Positions 37,888 to 49,330 of a DNA stretch of 50,781 bases are shown piece after piece; position 1 is the first letter of the stretch, and each line of letters begins with the position of its first letter. The notes below the pieces were generated by a model. That model saw nothing but the letters and a program-made list of their open reading frames with translations, did no database searches and was not told where the DNA came from. The stretch is from positions 1 through 50,781 of the forward strand of contig JAIRWH010000062.1 in the NCBI GenBank assembly GCA_031253545.1, given 5' to 3'. Both the position numbers and the translations under genes were made by a program. The DNA comes from Oscillospiraceae bacterium (lineage in GTDB: Bacteria > Bacillota > Clostridia > Oscillospirales > UBA929).

Positions 37888-37926
37888 GCCACCTCCAAAA
37901 GCCCGGTGTTCTTCTTTCCGCGCCGC
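37888..37926. repeat. Direct repeat copy 1 containing the rpmJ RBS region
   Basis: gccacctccaaaagcccggtgttcttctttccgcgccgc. Confidence 0.85.
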
Positions 37927-37993
37927 GCGCGGGGTCGCTTTTTTCCGCTCGCGCGGGGCGTTGATATGCTCCGCATATCACGGTTCGGAGGTC

Positions 37994-38029
37994 GCCGCCT
38001 CCAAAAGCCCGGTGTTCTTTCCGCGCCGC
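37994..38029. repeat. Direct repeat copy 2, abutting infA stop
   Basis: gccgcctccaaaagcccggtgttctttccgcgccgc (one substitution and a 3-nt indel vs copy 1). Confidence 0.85.
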
Positions 38030-38247
38030 TACTTTGACCTCCATGTTATGCGCCCGCGCGAGAGGTCGTAGGGCGACATCTGCACGGTAACGCGGTCGCC
38101 GGGCAGAATACGGATAAAATTCATCCTCAGTTTCCCCGAAATATGCGCCAGTATCTTGTGCCCGCCTTGGATTTCCACCGAAAACATCGCGTTGGGCAAC
38201 GCTTCCAACACAGTGCCTTCGGTCTCAATCACGTCGTCTTTCGACAT
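38029..38247 (-). CDS. infA: Translation initiation factor IF-1
   Basis: [53 protein letters not shown]. Confidence 0.97.
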   Translation of the reverse strand: MSKDDVIETEGTVLEALPNAMFSVEIQGGHKILAHISGKLRMNFIRILPGDRVTVQMSPYDLSRGRITWRSK

Positions 38248-39008
38248 TACCCGCATCCCTCCGCTATCGTAAGCAGTTCCGGCCCGTCGGCTGTGACAAG
38301 CACGGTGTGTTCGTAGTGGGCGCACAGCTCGCCGTCCGCGGTGCAGACTGTCCAGCCGTCTTCTTTTATCACAACCTCGGCGCTGCCGCAGGCGAGCATC
38401 GGTTCCACCGCCAGCGTCATCCCCGTAAGAAGGCGCGGACCCCTGCCCTTGACCGGGCAAAAATTGGGCACTTCGGGCTCCTCGTGGAGCTGCCTCCCCA
38501 CACCGTGGCCGGTGAAGGCGCGAACCACCGAATAGCCGCGCCGCTCCGCGCAGAGTTGGATAGCTTTGGATATGTCGTAGAGGTGGGCGCCTTCGCGCGC
38601 GTGGCGGATACCCTCGAAAAAACTCTCCTCCGCGGCGCGTATCAGCAACAAGGCCTTCTGCGACACCTCGCCCACGGGGTAAGTGCCGGCGCAGTCGCCC
38701 GTGTAGCCGTCCACCGCCGCGCCCACGTCTATGCTCACAATGTCGCCGGCGCGAAGGCGGCGGGAACCGGGTATGCCGTGAATCAACTCCTCGTTAACGG
38801 ATATGGTGGCCGGGGCGGGGTACCCCCGGTAACCCAGGAACGTGGGGGTGGCTCCGCGGCACTCGATGGCGCTGCGTATAATGCCGCAGATTGCCCCGGT
38901 GGTCACGCCGGGCGCTATGGCCTCGCTCCCGGCTTTCAGCGCCAATGCCGTGACGCGGCAGGCGCGGCGCATTGTGTCAATCTCCCGCGCGGACTTTACG
39001 GGTATCAT
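38247..39008 (-). CDS. map: Methionine aminopeptidase
   Basis: [49 protein letters not shown]. Confidence 0.96.
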   Translation of the reverse strand: MIPVKSAREIDTMRRACRVTALALKAGSEAIAPGVTTGAICGIIRSAIECRGATPTFLGYRGYPAPATISVNEELIHGIPGSRRLRAGDIVSIDVGAAVDGYTGDCAGTYPVGEVSQKALLLIRAAEESFFEGIRHAREGAHLYDISKAIQLCAERRGYSVVRAFTGHGVGRQLHEEPEVPNFCPVKGRGPRLLTGMTLAVEPMLACGSAEVVIKEDGWTVCTADGELCAHYEHTVLVTADGPELLTIAEGCG

Positions 39009-39640
39009 CGCACCCCCAGCGCCGCGAGCACACGCTCGGCAATCTCGGCAATGCCGCCGCCCGCGTCCACGCTCCGCAAAAGACCCATTTCCTCATACCG
39101 CGCCCGCAGCGGCTCGGTGGTGCTGTGGTAAAGGCGAAGGCGCGAAGCCACCACTTGCGGGTCGTCGTCGGGCCGGCGGGTCACGGGTGAGCCGCAGTCG
39201 TCGCATATACCCTCCTTAGCCGGGGGGTTATATGTTACATGGTAGCTCTTGCCGCAGCCGCCGCACACGCGCCGCCCGGAAAGCCTGCGCTCGATGTCGG
39301 CGTCTTGCGTGTCTATGCTCACCACGGCGTCTATCTCCACCCCGGCCGCTTCCAGGGCTTGCGCCTGCGGCAGCGTGCGCGGGTAGCCGTCGAGTATAAA
39401 GCCCTTTTCGCAGTCGGGTTTGGCCAAACGCTCCGTAATCAGCCGCAGCATAATCTCGTCGGGCACAAGCCGGCCGCTCGTGACATACTGCTCGGCCTCC
39501 GCGCCCACTTCCGTGCCGGCGGCGATTGCCGCGCGCAGGATATTGCCGGTGGAGACGGAGGGTACGCCCAAACGGGCGCAGAGCAGGTCGGCCTGCGTGC
39601 CTTTCCCGGAGCCGGGGGCGCCGAACATAATCAGTCTCAT
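39005..39640 (-). CDS. adk: Adenylate kinase (zinc-LID type)
   Basis: MRLIMFGAPGSGKGTQA; CGGCGKSYH...GICDDCG; GFILDGYPRTLPQA. Confidence 0.97.
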   Translation of the reverse strand: MRLIMFGAPGSGKGTQADLLCARLGVPSVSTGNILRAAIAAGTEVGAEAEQYVTSGRLVPDEIMLRLITERLAKPDCEKGFILDGYPRTLPQAQALEAAGVEIDAVVSIDTQDADIERRLSGRRVCGGCGKSYHVTYNPPAKEGICDDCGSPVTRRPDDDPQVVASRLRLYHSTTEPLRARYEEMGLLRSVDAGGGIAEIAERVLAALGVR

Positions 39641-39645
39641 GGCTT

Positions 39646-40929
39646 TTACTCCAAAAATCCTTTGTGGTGGCGCATTACCATCTGCGCCTCAATCGCCTTC
39701 ACCGTCTCCAACGCCACGCCCACCACGATGAGCAACGATGTGCCGCCGAGCGCCAGCCCCCTGAGCGAATCGGAAAACATGGACATTACAATGGGGACCA
39801 CGGCGATAACGCCCAAAAACAGCGCGCCGAAGAGCGTGATTTTGTTGAGCACCTTCTTGATAAAGTCGCTCGTGGGCCTGCCGGGGCGGAAGCCGGGGAT
39901 GAAACCCGCGCTCTGTTTTAGGTTGTTCGCGATTTCCACGGGGTTGAACTGTATGCTTTGGTAGAAGTAGGCAAAGCCGATAATCAGCGCGAAGTAGACC
40001 ACGATATACAGCACGGACTGATAGCCGAACCAGCGGTCCACGGCGTCGTTGGCCTCCTTGGATATAAACGCGGCGATGGTGATGGGAAACGACGCGATGG
40101 CCTGCGCGAAGATGATGGGCATAACGCCGGACATATTGACTTTCAGGGGCAGGTGGGTGCTTTGCCCGCCGTACATCTTGCGCCCTATCATGCGCTTGCT
40201 GTATTGGATGGGCACCCTGCGCTCGGCGTTGGTGATGAACACCACGAATACCACGGCGGCCACGGCGGCGACGACCACGCCCACCAAAAGCGCCCATTGG
40301 TTGCTTTGCGCCAGGCCGACGGCGGCGGAGACCATGCTCGGCCCGCGCGAGACGATGGAGGCGAAGAGTATGATGGATATGCCGTTGCCCACGCCGAACT
40401 CCGTGACCTGCTCGCCGAGCCACATGATGAACGCCGAGCCCGCCGTGAAGCTGAGGACTATAACCGCGCCGCACCAGAAGTTGCCTTCCGCCGCGCCCAC
40501 GAGCGCGCCGTCTATGCTGTTGATGTAGGTGAAGTAGCCGAAACCCATGAGCAACGCGAGGCCGACTGTGGCGTAGCGGGTGATGGAGGCGATTTTCTTG
40601 CGCCCCTCCTCGCCGCCTTCCTTCTGCATACGCTCCAGGGCGGGTATGCCCACGGTGAGCAGCTGCATGATGATGGAGGCGTTGATGTACGGCTGTATGG
40701 AGAGGGCGAAGATGGTCGAGCGCGAAAACGCGCCGCCGCTCATCATGTCAAACATACCGAATATGCCGCCCGCCTGGCTGAGGAAGGCCTGCGAAAAGAC
40801 CGCCACATCCACAAACGGCACTTGGATTTGCGCGCCGAAACGGTATACCACGATGATAAACACCGTGAAGAGTATTTTCTTTCGCAGGTCGGGTATCCGC
40901 CAAGCGTTGCGAAATACTTCCAGCATCAC
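39646..40929 (-). CDS. secY: Preprotein translocase SecY
   Basis: IPDLRKKILFTVFIIVVYRFGAQI; GGQSTHLPLKVNMSGVMPIIFAQAI. Confidence 0.98.
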   Translation of the reverse strand: MMLEVFRNAWRIPDLRKKILFTVFIIVVYRFGAQIQVPFVDVAVFSQAFLSQAGGIFGMFDMMSGGAFSRSTIFALSIQPYINASIIMQLLTVGIPALERMQKEGGEEGRKKIASITRYATVGLALLMGFGYFTYINSIDGALVGAAEGNFWCGAVIVLSFTAGSAFIMWLGEQVTEFGVGNGISIILFASIVSRGPSMVSAAVGLAQSNQWALLVGVVVAAVAAVVFVVFITNAERRVPIQYSKRMIGRKMYGGQSTHLPLKVNMSGVMPIIFAQAIASFPITIAAFISKEANDAVDRWFGYQSVLYIVVYFALIIGFAYFYQSIQFNPVEIANNLKQSAGFIPGFRPGRPTSDFIKKVLNKITLFGALFLGVIAVVPIVMSMFSDSLRGLALGGTSLLIVVGVALETVKAIEAQMVMRHHKGFLE

Positions 40930-41366
40930 ACCACCTCGGCCTTCCCGCCCGACGCGGCGATTTTCTCCTTTGCCGAGGCGGAAAACGCGGCCGCCGCCAC
41001 GGTGACCTTATGCTTCATTTGCCCGCCGCCGAGCACTTTAAGCCCGTGGGGGCAACTTTTGATGACGCCCTTTTCCAAAAGTTCCCGCGCGCCCGCGCGC
41101 TCGCCGTCGGCAAACGCGTCGAACGCCGAGAGGTTTACGGCGGTGAGGGGCTTGGCGTGGATATTCACAAAGCCGCGTTTGGGCAGGCGGCGCACGAGCG
41201 GCATCTGCCCGCCCTCAAAGCCCCGCTTGCGGCTGTAGCCGCTGCGCGACTTCGCGCCCTTATGCCCGCGCCCGGAGGTCTTGCCGGAGCCGGAGGCGGA
41301 GCCGCGCCCCACGCGCGAAACGGCTTTGTTGCCGCCGGAAGGCGAGCGTAAATCGTATAGTTTCAT
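40926..41366 (-). CDS. rplO: Ribosomal protein L15
   Basis: RVGRGSASGSGKTSGRGHKGAKSRSG. Confidence 0.97.
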   Translation of the reverse strand: MKLYDLRSPSGGNKAVSRVGRGSASGSGKTSGRGHKGAKSRSGYSRKRGFEGGQMPLVRRLPKRGFVNIHAKPLTAVNLSAFDAFADGERAGARELLEKGVIKSCPHGLKVLGGGQMKHKVTVAAAAFSASAKEKIAASGGKAEVV

Positions 41367-41575
41367 TGGTTCGACACCTCGCGTTTGAGCAAATAGCCGA
41401 TTTGCGCCACCTTGCCCGCCGTGGTGGGCGTAAACGGCTGGGTGGTGGTGTCTCCGATACGGCGCAGACCGAGGCTGTGCGCCGTGGCGATATGTTTCTT
41501 ATGGCGGCCGGCAAGGCTTTTTGCCAGTGTAAGGGTCACCACGGCCCTTTGGGGCGCGCCCTTAGCCTTTGGCAT
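41363..41575 (-). CDS. rpmD: Ribosomal protein L30
   Basis: [31 protein letters not shown]. Confidence 0.92.
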   Translation of the reverse strand: MPKAKGAPQRAVVTLTLAKSLAGRHKKHIATAHSLGLRRIGDTTTQPFTPTTAGKVAQIGYLLKREVSNQ

Positions 41576-42107
41576 TGGCGGGGGCCTCCTTTCTCAGCAG
41601 GGAGGACACGCTCTTGCCCCTCACCTTAGCCACTTCCTCCGCGCTCTTTAACGACTTCAAGGCTTCCACCGTGGCGATAACCACATTTTGCGGGTTATTG
41701 GAGCGGAGCGACTTGGTGCGCACGTCGCGTATGCCCGCCATTTCCATAACGGCGCGCACGGGGCCGCCCGCGATAACGCCCGTGCCGGGCGCGGCGGGCT
41801 TGAGCAGCACCTTGCCCGCGCCAAACTCGCCGAGCACCTCGTGGGGTATGGTGGTGCCCTTGAGGTTGACCTTCACGGTGTTCTTCCTCGCGTCGTCAAT
41901 ACCCTTGCGTATGGCGTCGGGCACTTCGGACGCTTTGCCCAAACCGAAGCCCACGGTGCCGTTGCCGTCGCCCACCACCACAAGGGCGGCGAACTTGAAG
42001 ATACGCCCGCCTTTCACCGTCTTGGATACACGGTTGAGAGTGACGACCTTCTCCGTGGGGCGCTCCTGCGCGTCGGCGGAATTGTGCCTGTTATTCGGCG
42101 CGGCCAT
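41562..42107 (-). CDS. rpsE: Ribosomal protein S5
   Basis: [38 protein letters not shown]. Confidence 0.98.
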   Translation of the reverse strand: MAAPNNRHNSADAQERPTEKVVTLNRVSKTVKGGRIFKFAALVVVGDGNGTVGFGLGKASEVPDAIRKGIDDARKNTVKVNLKGTTIPHEVLGEFGAGKVLLKPAAPGTGVIAGGPVRAVMEMAGIRDVRTKSLRSNNPQNVVIATVEALKSLKSAEEVAKVRGKSVSSLLRKEAPANAKG

Positions 42108-42121
42108 ATACGTAACCCCTC

Positions 42122-42484
42122 CTAAAACCGAAGTCCCGCCTCGCGGGCGCCGTCGGCCAGCTCCTTCACGCGCCCGTGGTAGAGATAGCCTCCGCGGTCA
42201 AACACACATTCGGCGATGCCGGCCTTCGCGGCCTTCGCGCCGAGCAGCTTGCCCACTTCCCGCGCGGCCGTTTTGTTGCCGCCGCCCTCGCCCGTGAAAG
42301 ACTTGTCGAGCGACGACGCGGCGCACAGCGTAACGCCTTTGCCGTCGTCAATGAGCTGGGCGTAGATATTTTGGTTGGAGCGATACACATTCAGGCGCGG
42401 CCGCTCGGCTGTGCCGCTGATTTTTGCCCTCACCCGCGCATGGCGTCGCTTCCGTCTTTCGTTGGCGTCTTTTTTGGCAATCAT
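42122..42484 (-). CDS. rplR: Ribosomal protein L18
   Basis: [38 protein letters not shown]. Confidence 0.97.
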   Translation of the reverse strand: MIAKKDANERRKRRHARVRAKISGTAERPRLNVYRSNQNIYAQLIDDGKGVTLCAASSLDKSFTGEGGGNKTAAREVGKLLGAKAAKAGIAECVFDRGGYLYHGRVKELADGAREAGLRF

Positions 42485-42515
42485 AGCGTATTCCTTCCTT
42501 AAAACCCGTCGGGCG

Positions 42516-43064
42516 TTACTTCTTCTTGGCTCCGGTCTTGCCTTCCTTGCGCCGCAGCACCTCTCCGGCGTAACGTATGCCCTTGCCCTTATACGGCTCC
42601 GGCGGGCGCACCTCGCGGATTTCGGCGGCAAGCTGACCCACCCGCTGCTTATCGCAGCCGCTCACCACAATCTTGCCCGGCGCGGGCACATCAATCTTCA
42701 GCCCCTCCGGCTCCTCCATTATCACCTGGTGGCTGTAACCCACGTTGAGCACCAGCGCGTTGCCCTGCTTCTGGGCGCGGTAGCCCACGCCGCTCACTTC
42801 CAGCTCCTTGGTAAAGCCCTTGTGCACACCCGTGACCATGTTGTGCAGCAAACTGCGCGTAAGGCCGTGGAGCGCGCGGTTTTCCTTCGCGTCGTTAGGG
42901 CGGGTGACAAGCAGCGCGGAGCCGTCGGGGGTAATGGCCATGGCCGGGTGCAGCCGCGCGGTGAGTTTGCCGCAAGGGCCGCTCGCCGTAACGAGGTTGC
43001 CCTCGCCGATTGTCACGTTGACCCCGGGCGGCACCGCCACGGGCATCTTTCCTATACGGGACAT
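42516..43064 (-). CDS. rplF: Ribosomal protein L6
   Basis: [32 protein letters not shown]. Confidence 0.98.
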   Translation of the reverse strand: MSRIGKMPVAVPPGVNVTIGEGNLVTASGPCGKLTARLHPAMAITPDGSALLVTRPNDAKENRALHGLTRSLLHNMVTGVHKGFTKELEVSGVGYRAQKQGNALVLNVGYSHQVIMEEPEGLKIDVPAPGKIVVSGCDKQRVGQLAAEIREVRPPEPYKGKGIRYAGEVLRRKEGKTGAKKK

Positions 43065-43088
43065 AATATTACCTCACTCTCCCGGCGT

Positions 43089-43487
43089 TTACCACACAAA
43101 GGCGAGGACTTCGCCGCCCACGCGCTCGGCGCGCGCCTTGCGGTCTGTCATCACGCCCTTGGAGGTGGACACCACGGCGATACCCAGCCCGCGCAGCACC
43201 TTCGGCATTTCGTCCGCGCCCACATACACGCGCAAGCCGGGTTTGGACACACGGCGCAGGCCGGTAATGGCTTTCTGTTTGCCGCCCACATATTTGAGCG
43301 TGATTCTGAGCACTCCCTGACCGCTGTCGGAGAGCGTCTGGAAGTTTTTGATGTAGCCTTCTTCCAACAATATCTCGGCAATCGCCTTTTTCATGCCGGA
43401 AGCGGGCACATCCACCGTATCATGCCGCGCGGCGTTGGCGTTGCGTATCCGCGTGAGCATATCGGCCACAGGGTCTGTTATCTGCAT
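43089..43487 (-). CDS. rpsH: Ribosomal protein S8
   Basis: [32 protein letters not shown]. Confidence 0.97.
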   Translation of the reverse strand: MQITDPVADMLTRIRNANAARHDTVDVPASGMKKAIAEILLEEGYIKNFQTLSDSGQGVLRITLKYVGGKQKAITGLRRVSKPGLRVYVGADEMPKVLRGLGIAVVSTSKGVMTDRKARAERVGGEVLAFVW

Positions 43488-43530
43488 CGCGCTAACCTCC
43501 CGCTCGAAAAATCTCTGTCCGCGCCGCGGC

Positions 43531-43716
43531 CTACCAGCTCGCCTTCCTCACGCCGGGTATCTGCCCTTTGTAGGCAAGCTCCCTGAAACAAATGCGGCAA
43601 ACGCCGTAATTGCGCAGGTAGGAATGCGGCCGCCCGCAAATCTTGCAGCGCGTGTACGCGCGCGTGGAATATTTGGGCTTGCGCTGCTGCTTTAATATCA
43701 TGGACTTCTTTGCCAT
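43531..43716 (-). CDS. rpsN: Ribosomal protein S14 type Z
   Basis: 61 aa; [25 protein letters not shown]. Confidence 0.97.
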   Translation of the reverse strand: MAKKSMILKQQRKPKYSTRAYTRCKICGRPHSYLRNYGVCRICFRELAYKGQIPGVRKASW

Positions 43717-43734
43717 ATACCGTCAGCCTCCCCC

Positions 43735-44277
43735 TTATGCCTTGGCAAACGGCGCGCCGAGCATGGTGAGCAGTTCGCGCGCCTCTTCGTCGGTCTTGGC
43801 GGTGGTGCAGACCACCACGTCCATGCCGCGGATTTTGTCAATCTTGTCGTAGTCAATCTCCGGGAATATCAGCTGTTCTTTGAGGCCGAGCGCGTAGTTG
43901 CCCCTGCCGTCAAAGGAGTTGGGGTTAATGCCCCGGAAGTCGCGCACACGCGGCAGCGCCACGTTGAACAGGCGGTCGAGGAACTCCCACATTCTGTCTG
44001 AGCGCAGCGTCACCTTCACGCCCACCTTCATGCCCTGCCGCAGCTTGAAATTGGCCACAGAGCGGCGCGCCTTCGTGACCACGGGCTTTTGCCCGGTAAT
44101 CTTGGAGATGTCGGCAATCACCGCGTCGAGGACTTTGGCGTTGTCGCGCGCCTCGCCGCAGCCCACGTTTACCACGATTTTCTCCAAACGCGGCAGCTCC
44201 ATGGGGCTTTTATAGCCGAACTGCTTCATGAGCTTCGGCGCGGCCTCGGTCTTATAGCGTTCTTTCAGTCGGGCCAT
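43735..44277 (-). CDS. rplE: Ribosomal protein L5
   Basis: [52 protein letters not shown]. Confidence 0.97.
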   Translation of the reverse strand: MARLKERYKTEAAPKLMKQFGYKSPMELPRLEKIVVNVGCGEARDNAKVLDAVIADISKITGQKPVVTKARRSVANFKLRQGMKVGVKVTLRSDRMWEFLDRLFNVALPRVRDFRGINPNSFDGRGNYALGLKEQLIFPEIDYDKIDKIRGMDVVVCTTAKTDEEARELLTMLGAPFAKA

Positions 44278-44293
44278 ATCCTTCAATCAACTC

Positions 44294-44611
44294 CTATATG
44301 GGCTCTTTACAGTGCTTGCAGCGGCGCTGGCGGCTGCCGTCGGCCAATATGCCCACAGAATGGCGCGTGGGCTTGGAGCACTTGGGGCAGAGGTGCATCA
44401 CCTTGCAGGCGCGCAGCGGGGTCTCTTGGTGCATAATGCCGCCCGGGTCCGTGCGTCTGCGGGGCTTCTTATGGCGCGTGGCCATATTCACGCCCTCCAC
44501 AATCACTTTATCTTCCGAGGGCAAGGCGGTGATAATCTTGCCCTTCTTCCCTTTGTCTTTGCCGGAGAGCACCACCACAATGTCGCCTTTTTTCACGTGC
44601 AGCGTATTCAT
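44294..44611 (-). CDS. rplX: Ribosomal protein L24
   Basis: MNTLHVKKGDIVVVLSGKDKGKKGKI. Confidence 0.97.
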   Translation of the reverse strand: MNTLHVKKGDIVVVLSGKDKGKKGKIITALPSEDKVIVEGVNMATRHKKPRRRTDPGGIMHQETPLRACKVMHLCPKCSKPTRHSVGILADGSRQRRCKHCKEPI

Positions 44612-44628
44612 TTGAGAGCACCTCCCGC

Positions 44629-44997
44629 CTATATTACTTCCGGGGCGAGCGACAGTATCTTCATGTAGTCGCGGTCACGCAGCTCGCGCGCCACGGGGCC
44701 GAATATGCGTGTGCCCCTGGGGTTTTTGTCTTCTTTGATAATCACCCCGGCGTTGTCGTCGAAACGCACGTATGTGCCGTCGCTGCGCCGCACGCCCTTC
44801 ACGCTTCGCACGATAACGGCCTTCACCACTTCGCCCTTCTTCACCACCCCACCCGGCGCGGCCTTCCTGACGGAGCAGACCACCACGTCGCCTATGCCGG
44901 CGTAGCGGCGGTGCGAACCGCCGAGCACCCTTATGCACTTGATTTCCTTGGCGCCGGTGTTATCGGCCACCTTGAGGTATGTTTCCTGCTGCACCAT
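44629..44997 (-). CDS. rplN: Ribosomal protein L14
   Basis: [28 protein letters not shown]. Confidence 0.98.
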   Translation of the reverse strand: MVQQETYLKVADNTGAKEIKCIRVLGGSHRRYAGIGDVVVCSVRKAAPGGVVKKGEVVKAVIVRSVKGVRRSDGTYVRFDDNAGVIIKEDKNPRGTRIFGPVARELRDRDYMKILSLAPEVI

Positions 44998-45030
44998 AAC
45001 CCGCGCAGCCCCCTTTCGGACGTTGTTGCC

Positions 45031-45297
45031 TTACTTCGCCTTTTCGATAATCTCCGTCAGGCGCCAGCGTTTCTCTTTGGAAAGCGGCCTTGTTTCCATA
45101 ACGCGCACCACGTCGCCCGGCGAACATTCGTTGAGCTCGTCGTGGGCTTTGAGCTTATAGGTGCGCTTGACGATTTTTTTATAGAGCGGGTGGCGCACGC
45201 GGTCTTTCACCGCCACCACGATGGTTTTGTCCATCTTGTCGCTCACCACCACGCCCACGCGTGTCTTGCGAAAAGCCCTGCTGTCGCCGCCGCTCAT
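45031..45297 (-). CDS. rpsQ: Ribosomal protein S17
   Basis: [38 protein letters not shown]. Confidence 0.97.
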   Translation of the reverse strand: MSGGDSRAFRKTRVGVVVSDKMDKTIVVAVKDRVRHPLYKKIVKRTYKLKAHDELNECSPGDVVRVMETRPLSKEKRWRLTEIIEKAK

Positions 45298-45515
45298 GTG
45301 TTCGCCGCCTCCTTGCCGCCCGCCGCCGCGATTTCTTTCTCCCTAATCGCCGTCAGCACACGGGCAATATCGCGCTTTGTGTCGCGTATTACAATCGGGT
45401 TGTCGAGCTGGTTGGTGGCGTGCTGCATACGGAGGTTGAAAAGGTCTTTCTTCAGCTCGGCGTATTTGCGCCCCAATTCCTGCGCCGTCATTTCCCGAAG
45501 TTCCGAAGCTCTCAC
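45294..45515 (-). CDS. rpmC: Ribosomal protein L29
   Basis: [35 protein letters not shown]. Confidence 0.97.
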   Translation of the reverse strand: MRASELREMTAQELGRKYAELKKDLFNLRMQHATNQLDNPIVIRDTKRDIARVLTAIREKEIAAAGGKEAANT

Positions 45516-45931
45516 GGCTCGACCCCCTCTTTCTCGGCCAACACAAACTTACACTTCACGGGCAGCTTGTGCGAGGCGAGGCGCATGGCCTCCCGCGCCG
45601 TTTCCTCCGCCACCCCCGCAATCTCAAACATCACGCGCCCGGGCTTCACCACGCTCGCCCAATACTCCGGCGAACCTTTGCCGGAACCCATGCGCGTCTC
45701 GGCGGGCTTTTTGGTCACGGGCTTGTCGGGGAAGATTTTTATCCACACCTGCCCGCCGCGCTTTGTGTAGCGGGTCATGGCGATACGGGCCGCCTCGATT
45801 TGCTGCGCGGTGACCCAACCGGGCTCCGCGGCCACAAGGCCGTATTCGCCGTATGACACCGTGTTGCCGCGCGCGGCCTTGCCCTTCATGCGGCCCCTGT
45901 GCACACGGCGGTATTTCACCCTCTTCGGCAT
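45512..45931 (-). CDS. rplP: Ribosomal protein L16
   Basis: [23 protein letters not shown]. Confidence 0.97.
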   Translation of the reverse strand: MPKRVKYRRVHRGRMKGKAARGNTVSYGEYGLVAAEPGWVTAQQIEAARIAMTRYTKRGGQVWIKIFPDKPVTKKPAETRMGSGKGSPEYWASVVKPGRVMFEIAGVAEETAREAMRLASHKLPVKCKFVLAEKEGVEP

Positions 45932-45940
45932 CAGCACGGT

Positions 45941-46807
45941 CTATTTCCCCCCTTCGGGTCTCGGGCGCGGCGGTTGGTTCGGAGGCCTGTTGCCGTAGCC
46001 GAAACCGCCGCCCTGACGGGGCGGGCCGCCGGGCCGCCGGTCGCCGTAATTGCCCCCGGCGCGGTCACGGTCGCGCCCGCGGCCGAAACCGCCCCCGGAG
46101 CGCCTGTCTCCCCTGTCGCGCCGCTCGTCGCGCGGGCGGGGCGCTTCTATGACGCGCGGACCCATGCGGTTGCCCACGGTGAGCACTTCGCCCTTGTATA
46201 TCCACACCTTCACGCCGATACGGCCGTAGGTGGTGTGAGCCTCGGCAAAGCCGTAGTCAATATCGGCGCGGAGCGTCTGGAGCGGTATGGTGCCTTCGTG
46301 GTAATGCTCGCTGCGCGCGATTTCCGCCCCGCCGAGGCGGCCGGACACGGCGGTCTTTATGCCCTTCACGGCCATATCGCGCATGGAGCGCCCCATGCTC
46401 TGCTTCATGGCCCGGCGAAAGGATATGCGCTTTTCAAGTTGGGCGGCGATGTTTTCCGCCACAAGCTGCGCGTTGGCGTCGGGTTTCTTGATTTCCACGA
46501 TATTGAGCGACACGGGGCGGCTCGTCATCTTCTCTAACTGCGTGCGCAGCTTTTCGATTTCGTCGCCGCTGCGCCCGATAATCTGACCCGGGCGGGCGCA
46601 ATGGAGGAAAATACGCACCCGCGTGTTGTCGCGTTCTATCTCGATACGCGGTATGCCCGCGGAGCCGAGCTTGTCTTTGAGGAACTTACGCAGTTTGTAA
46701 TCCTCCACCACAAGGTCGCCGACCTTGTCGTTCTTGGCGTACCAACGCGAGTCCCACCCTTTGATAACGCCCACACGCAGCCCGTGCGGATTGACCTTCT
46801 GACCCAA
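45941..46807 (-). CDS. rpsC: Ribosomal protein S3 with Arg/Gly-rich C-terminal extension
   Basis: [26 protein letters not shown]-term [53 protein letters not shown]. Confidence 0.97.
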   Translation of the reverse strand: MGQKVNPHGLRVGVIKGWDSRWYAKNDKVGDLVVEDYKLRKFLKDKLGSAGIPRIEIERDNTRVRIFLHCARPGQIIGRSGDEIEKLRTQLEKMTSRPVSLNIVEIKKPDANAQLVAENIAAQLEKRISFRRAMKQSMGRSMRDMAVKGIKTAVSGRLGGAEIARSEHYHEGTIPLQTLRADIDYGFAEAHTTYGRIGVKVWIYKGEVLTVGNRMGPRVIEAPRPRDERRDRGDRRSGGGFGRGRDRDRAGGNYGDRRPGGPPRQGGGFGYGNRPPNQPPRPRPEGGK

Positions 46808-46824
46808 AAATGTACCCTCCCCCG

Positions 46825-47187
46825 TTAGCTTTCGGCTGTGTCTTCCGCGCCGCCGCCGCGATTTGCCACCGTAAGCGTAATATGGCTCGTGCGCTTGGCA
46901 ATCCGGTTGGCGCGCCCTTTGGCCCGCGGCATCACGCGCTTCATGGTCGGCCCCGCCCCCACGAGCACGCGTGACACATAGAGCGTGTCGCGGTTCATGT
47001 CTAAGTTGTTCTCGGCGTTGGCGCAGGCGCTGTCGAGCAGCTTCGCCAAATGCCGCGCCCCCGCTTTGGGCGTGTGGAGCAAAATGGCCTTCGCGGGCGC
47101 CACGTCTTTGCCCCGTATCAGCGCGCCCACCACGCCCACCTTACGGGGGGATATGCGCACATGGCAAAGTTTGGCAGTAGCTTCCAT
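46825..47187 (-). CDS. rplV: Ribosomal protein L22
   Basis: [39 protein letters not shown]. Confidence 0.96.
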   Translation of the reverse strand: MEATAKLCHVRISPRKVGVVGALIRGKDVAPAKAILLHTPKAGARHLAKLLDSACANAENNLDMNRDTLYVSRVLVGAGPTMKRVMPRAKGRANRIAKRTSHITLTVANRGGGAEDTAES

Positions 47188-47207
47188 ATATTCCGCCTCT
47201 CCTCCCG

Positions 47208-47483
47208 TCAGCGCCCGGCGGTCTTGCTGCCGGCGTGACCCCTGAATATCCGCGTGGGCGCGAACTCGCCTAATTTATGCCCCACCATGTCCTCCGTGAT
47301 ATACACGGGCACATGCTTCCTGCCGTCGTGCACGGCGATGGTATGCCCCACAAACTGCGGGAATATGGTGGACGCGCGGCTCCACGTCTTCAAGACCTTC
47401 TTTTCGGCCTTGGCGTTGAGCGCCTCCACCCGTTTTAACAATTCGGGAGCCACAAACGGCCCTTTCTTCACGGAACGGCTCAT
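47208..47483 (-). CDS. rpsS: Ribosomal protein S19
   Basis: [32 protein letters not shown]. Confidence 0.98.
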   Translation of the reverse strand: MSRSVKKGPFVAPELLKRVEALNAKAEKKVLKTWSRASTIFPQFVGHTIAVHDGRKHVPVYITEDMVGHKLGEFAPTRIFRGHAGSKTAGR

Positions 47484-47500
47484 TTTGTCACTTCCCCTCC

Positions 47501-48334
47501 CTACTTGGCGCCCCTGCGCTTGACGATGTATTTATCGTTGGGGTTGCGTTTCTTGCGTGTCTTATAGCCCAACGTGGGCTTGCCCCATGGGGTCACGGGG
47601 CCGGGCCGCCCGATGGGCGACTTGCCCTCGCCGCCTCCGTGCGGGTGGTCGCAGGGGTTCATGGCCGAGCCGCGCACCGTGGGGCGTATGCCCATGTGGC
47701 GCTTGCGCCCCGCCTTGCCTATGCTGATGTTTTCATGTTCAATATTGCCTACTTGGCCGATGGTGGCCTTGCAGTTGCAGCGCACGATGCGCACCTCGCC
47801 CGACGGCAGCCGCACCTGCGCCAACGAGCCGTCTTTGGCCATGAGCTGCGCCGCCGCGCCCGCCGAACGCACCATCTGGCCGCCGCGCCCGGGCGAAAGC
47901 TCGATGTTGTGGATAAACGTGCCCACGGGAATATCGGCGATAACAAGGCAGTTGCCCGGCTTGATGTCCGCGCCGGCCCCGCTCGTCACGCTGTCGCCGT
48001 CGCGCAAACCCAGCGGGGCGAGTATATAGCGCTTCTCGCCGTCCGGGTAGACAAGCAGGGCGATATTGGCGCTCCTGTTGGGGTCGTACTCTATGCCGGC
48101 CACCACGGCGGGCGAATCGCACTTATCGCGCTTGTAGTCTATTATCCTGTATTTGCGCTTCTCGCCGCCGCCCCTGTGGCGCACGGTAATGCGCCCGTAA
48201 CTGTTGCGGCCGGCGTGGTGGCGCACGGGGAGCAGGAGCGACTTTTCCGGCGTCTTCTTTGTGACCTCGGAAAAATCAGAGACGGTCATATGGCGGCGCG
48301 AGGGCGTGGTGGGCTTAAACGACTTTATGGGCAT
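47501..48334 (-). CDS. rplB: Ribosomal protein L2
   Basis: [53 protein letters not shown]. Confidence 0.98.
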   Translation of the reverse strand: MPIKSFKPTTPSRRHMTVSDFSEVTKKTPEKSLLLPVRHHAGRNSYGRITVRHRGGGEKRKYRIIDYKRDKCDSPAVVAGIEYDPNRSANIALLVYPDGEKRYILAPLGLRDGDSVTSGAGADIKPGNCLVIADIPVGTFIHNIELSPGRGGQMVRSAGAAAQLMAKDGSLAQVRLPSGEVRIVRCNCKATIGQVGNIEHENISIGKAGRKRHMGIRPTVRGSAMNPCDHPHGGGEGKSPIGRPGPVTPWGKPTLGYKTRKKRNPNDKYIVKRRGAK

Positions 48335-48337
48335 AAC

Positions 48338-48631
48338 TCACACCATCCCTTCAAAGAACTCGATGGGTTTGGAGCCGCGCGCGAGGCGCACAATCGCCTT
48401 CTTGCGCGCCGGGCGGAAACCCCTGTGCACACCCAGGCGCTTCTTCTTGCCGCGCACATTTATGGTGTTCACGCTGTGTACCTTCACGCCGAAGATTTCT
48501 TCCACGGCCTTGCGAATCTCAATCTTGTTCGCGTCGCGCGAAACCTCGAAGGTGTATTTTTTGTGGTCGCCCGGCTCCATGGAGCGCTCCGTGACCACAG
48601 GGCGCAGGATAACGTCGTAGTGTGTCCTCAC
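48338..48631 (-). CDS. rplW: Ribosomal protein L23
   Basis: [41 protein letters not shown]. Confidence 0.97.
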   Translation of the reverse strand: MRTHYDVILRPVVTERSMEPGDHKKYTFEVSRDANKIEIRKAVEEIFGVKVHSVNTINVRGKKKRLGVHRGFRPARKKAIVRLARGSKPIEFFEGMV

Positions 48632-49254
48632 GCGCCGAACACCTCCTCGATATGCGCGAGCGCCGCCTTGTCCGCGATAAACGCGTCGTGGTTGAGTATA
48701 TCGTACACGCAGAGCGTGGACGAGAGCGTGGTGGTCACGCCGGGTATATTCCGCGCCGAGCGCACCACCGCCTCGCGCACTTCGGGCGTAACCACGAGCG
48801 CCTTGCCCGAAACGCCCAGGGCGGAGAGGAACGCGGCAAACGCCTTGGTCTTAATCTCCGGCAGCTCTAAGCTGTCTATAACCTTTATGCCGCCGCTTTC
48901 CGCCTTGGCGGTAAGCGCCCCGCGCATGGCCTGCCGCTTGATTTTCTTGTTCAGGCGGTATCTGTAATCCCTCGGCTTCGGGGCAAACGCCGCGCCGCCG
49001 GACTTCCATTGGGGCGCGCGCGTGCTGCCGTGGCGGGCCCTGCCCGTGCCTTTCTGCCTCCACGGTTTCGCGCCGCCGCCCTCAACCTCGGAGCGCGTGA
49101 GCGCGGATTGTGTGCCGCTGCGGCGAGCCGCTAAATGAGCCTTCACCGCGGCAAAAACGGCGTTTTGGGTGTCGGTCGCGCCGAACACGGCTTCCGAGAG
49201 CTCCATCTCGCCCTGCTCCTCACCGGCCATATTGTAAATCTTCGCCTTGGGCAT
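48628..49254 (-). CDS. rplD: Ribosomal protein L4
   Basis: [35 protein letters not shown]. Confidence 0.97.
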   Translation of the reverse strand: MPKAKIYNMAGEEQGEMELSEAVFGATDTQNAVFAAVKAHLAARRSGTQSALTRSEVEGGGAKPWRQKGTGRARHGSTRAPQWKSGGAAFAPKPRDYRYRLNKKIKRQAMRGALTAKAESGGIKVIDSLELPEIKTKAFAAFLSALGVSGKALVVTPEVREAVVRSARNIPGVTTTLSSTLCVYDILNHDAFIADKAALAHIEEVFGA

Positions 49255-49330
49255 ATCGGCAAAGTCACTCCTTCCTACACTGCTGAGAGCCGCCCGCCGC
49301 AAGAACCCCGCGCCGGGCAAGCCCCGCGCG

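Noticed and set aside
39958-41238. 426-aa plus-strand ORF opposite secY/rplO
   Set aside because: Antisense shadow of essential genes; composition artefact.
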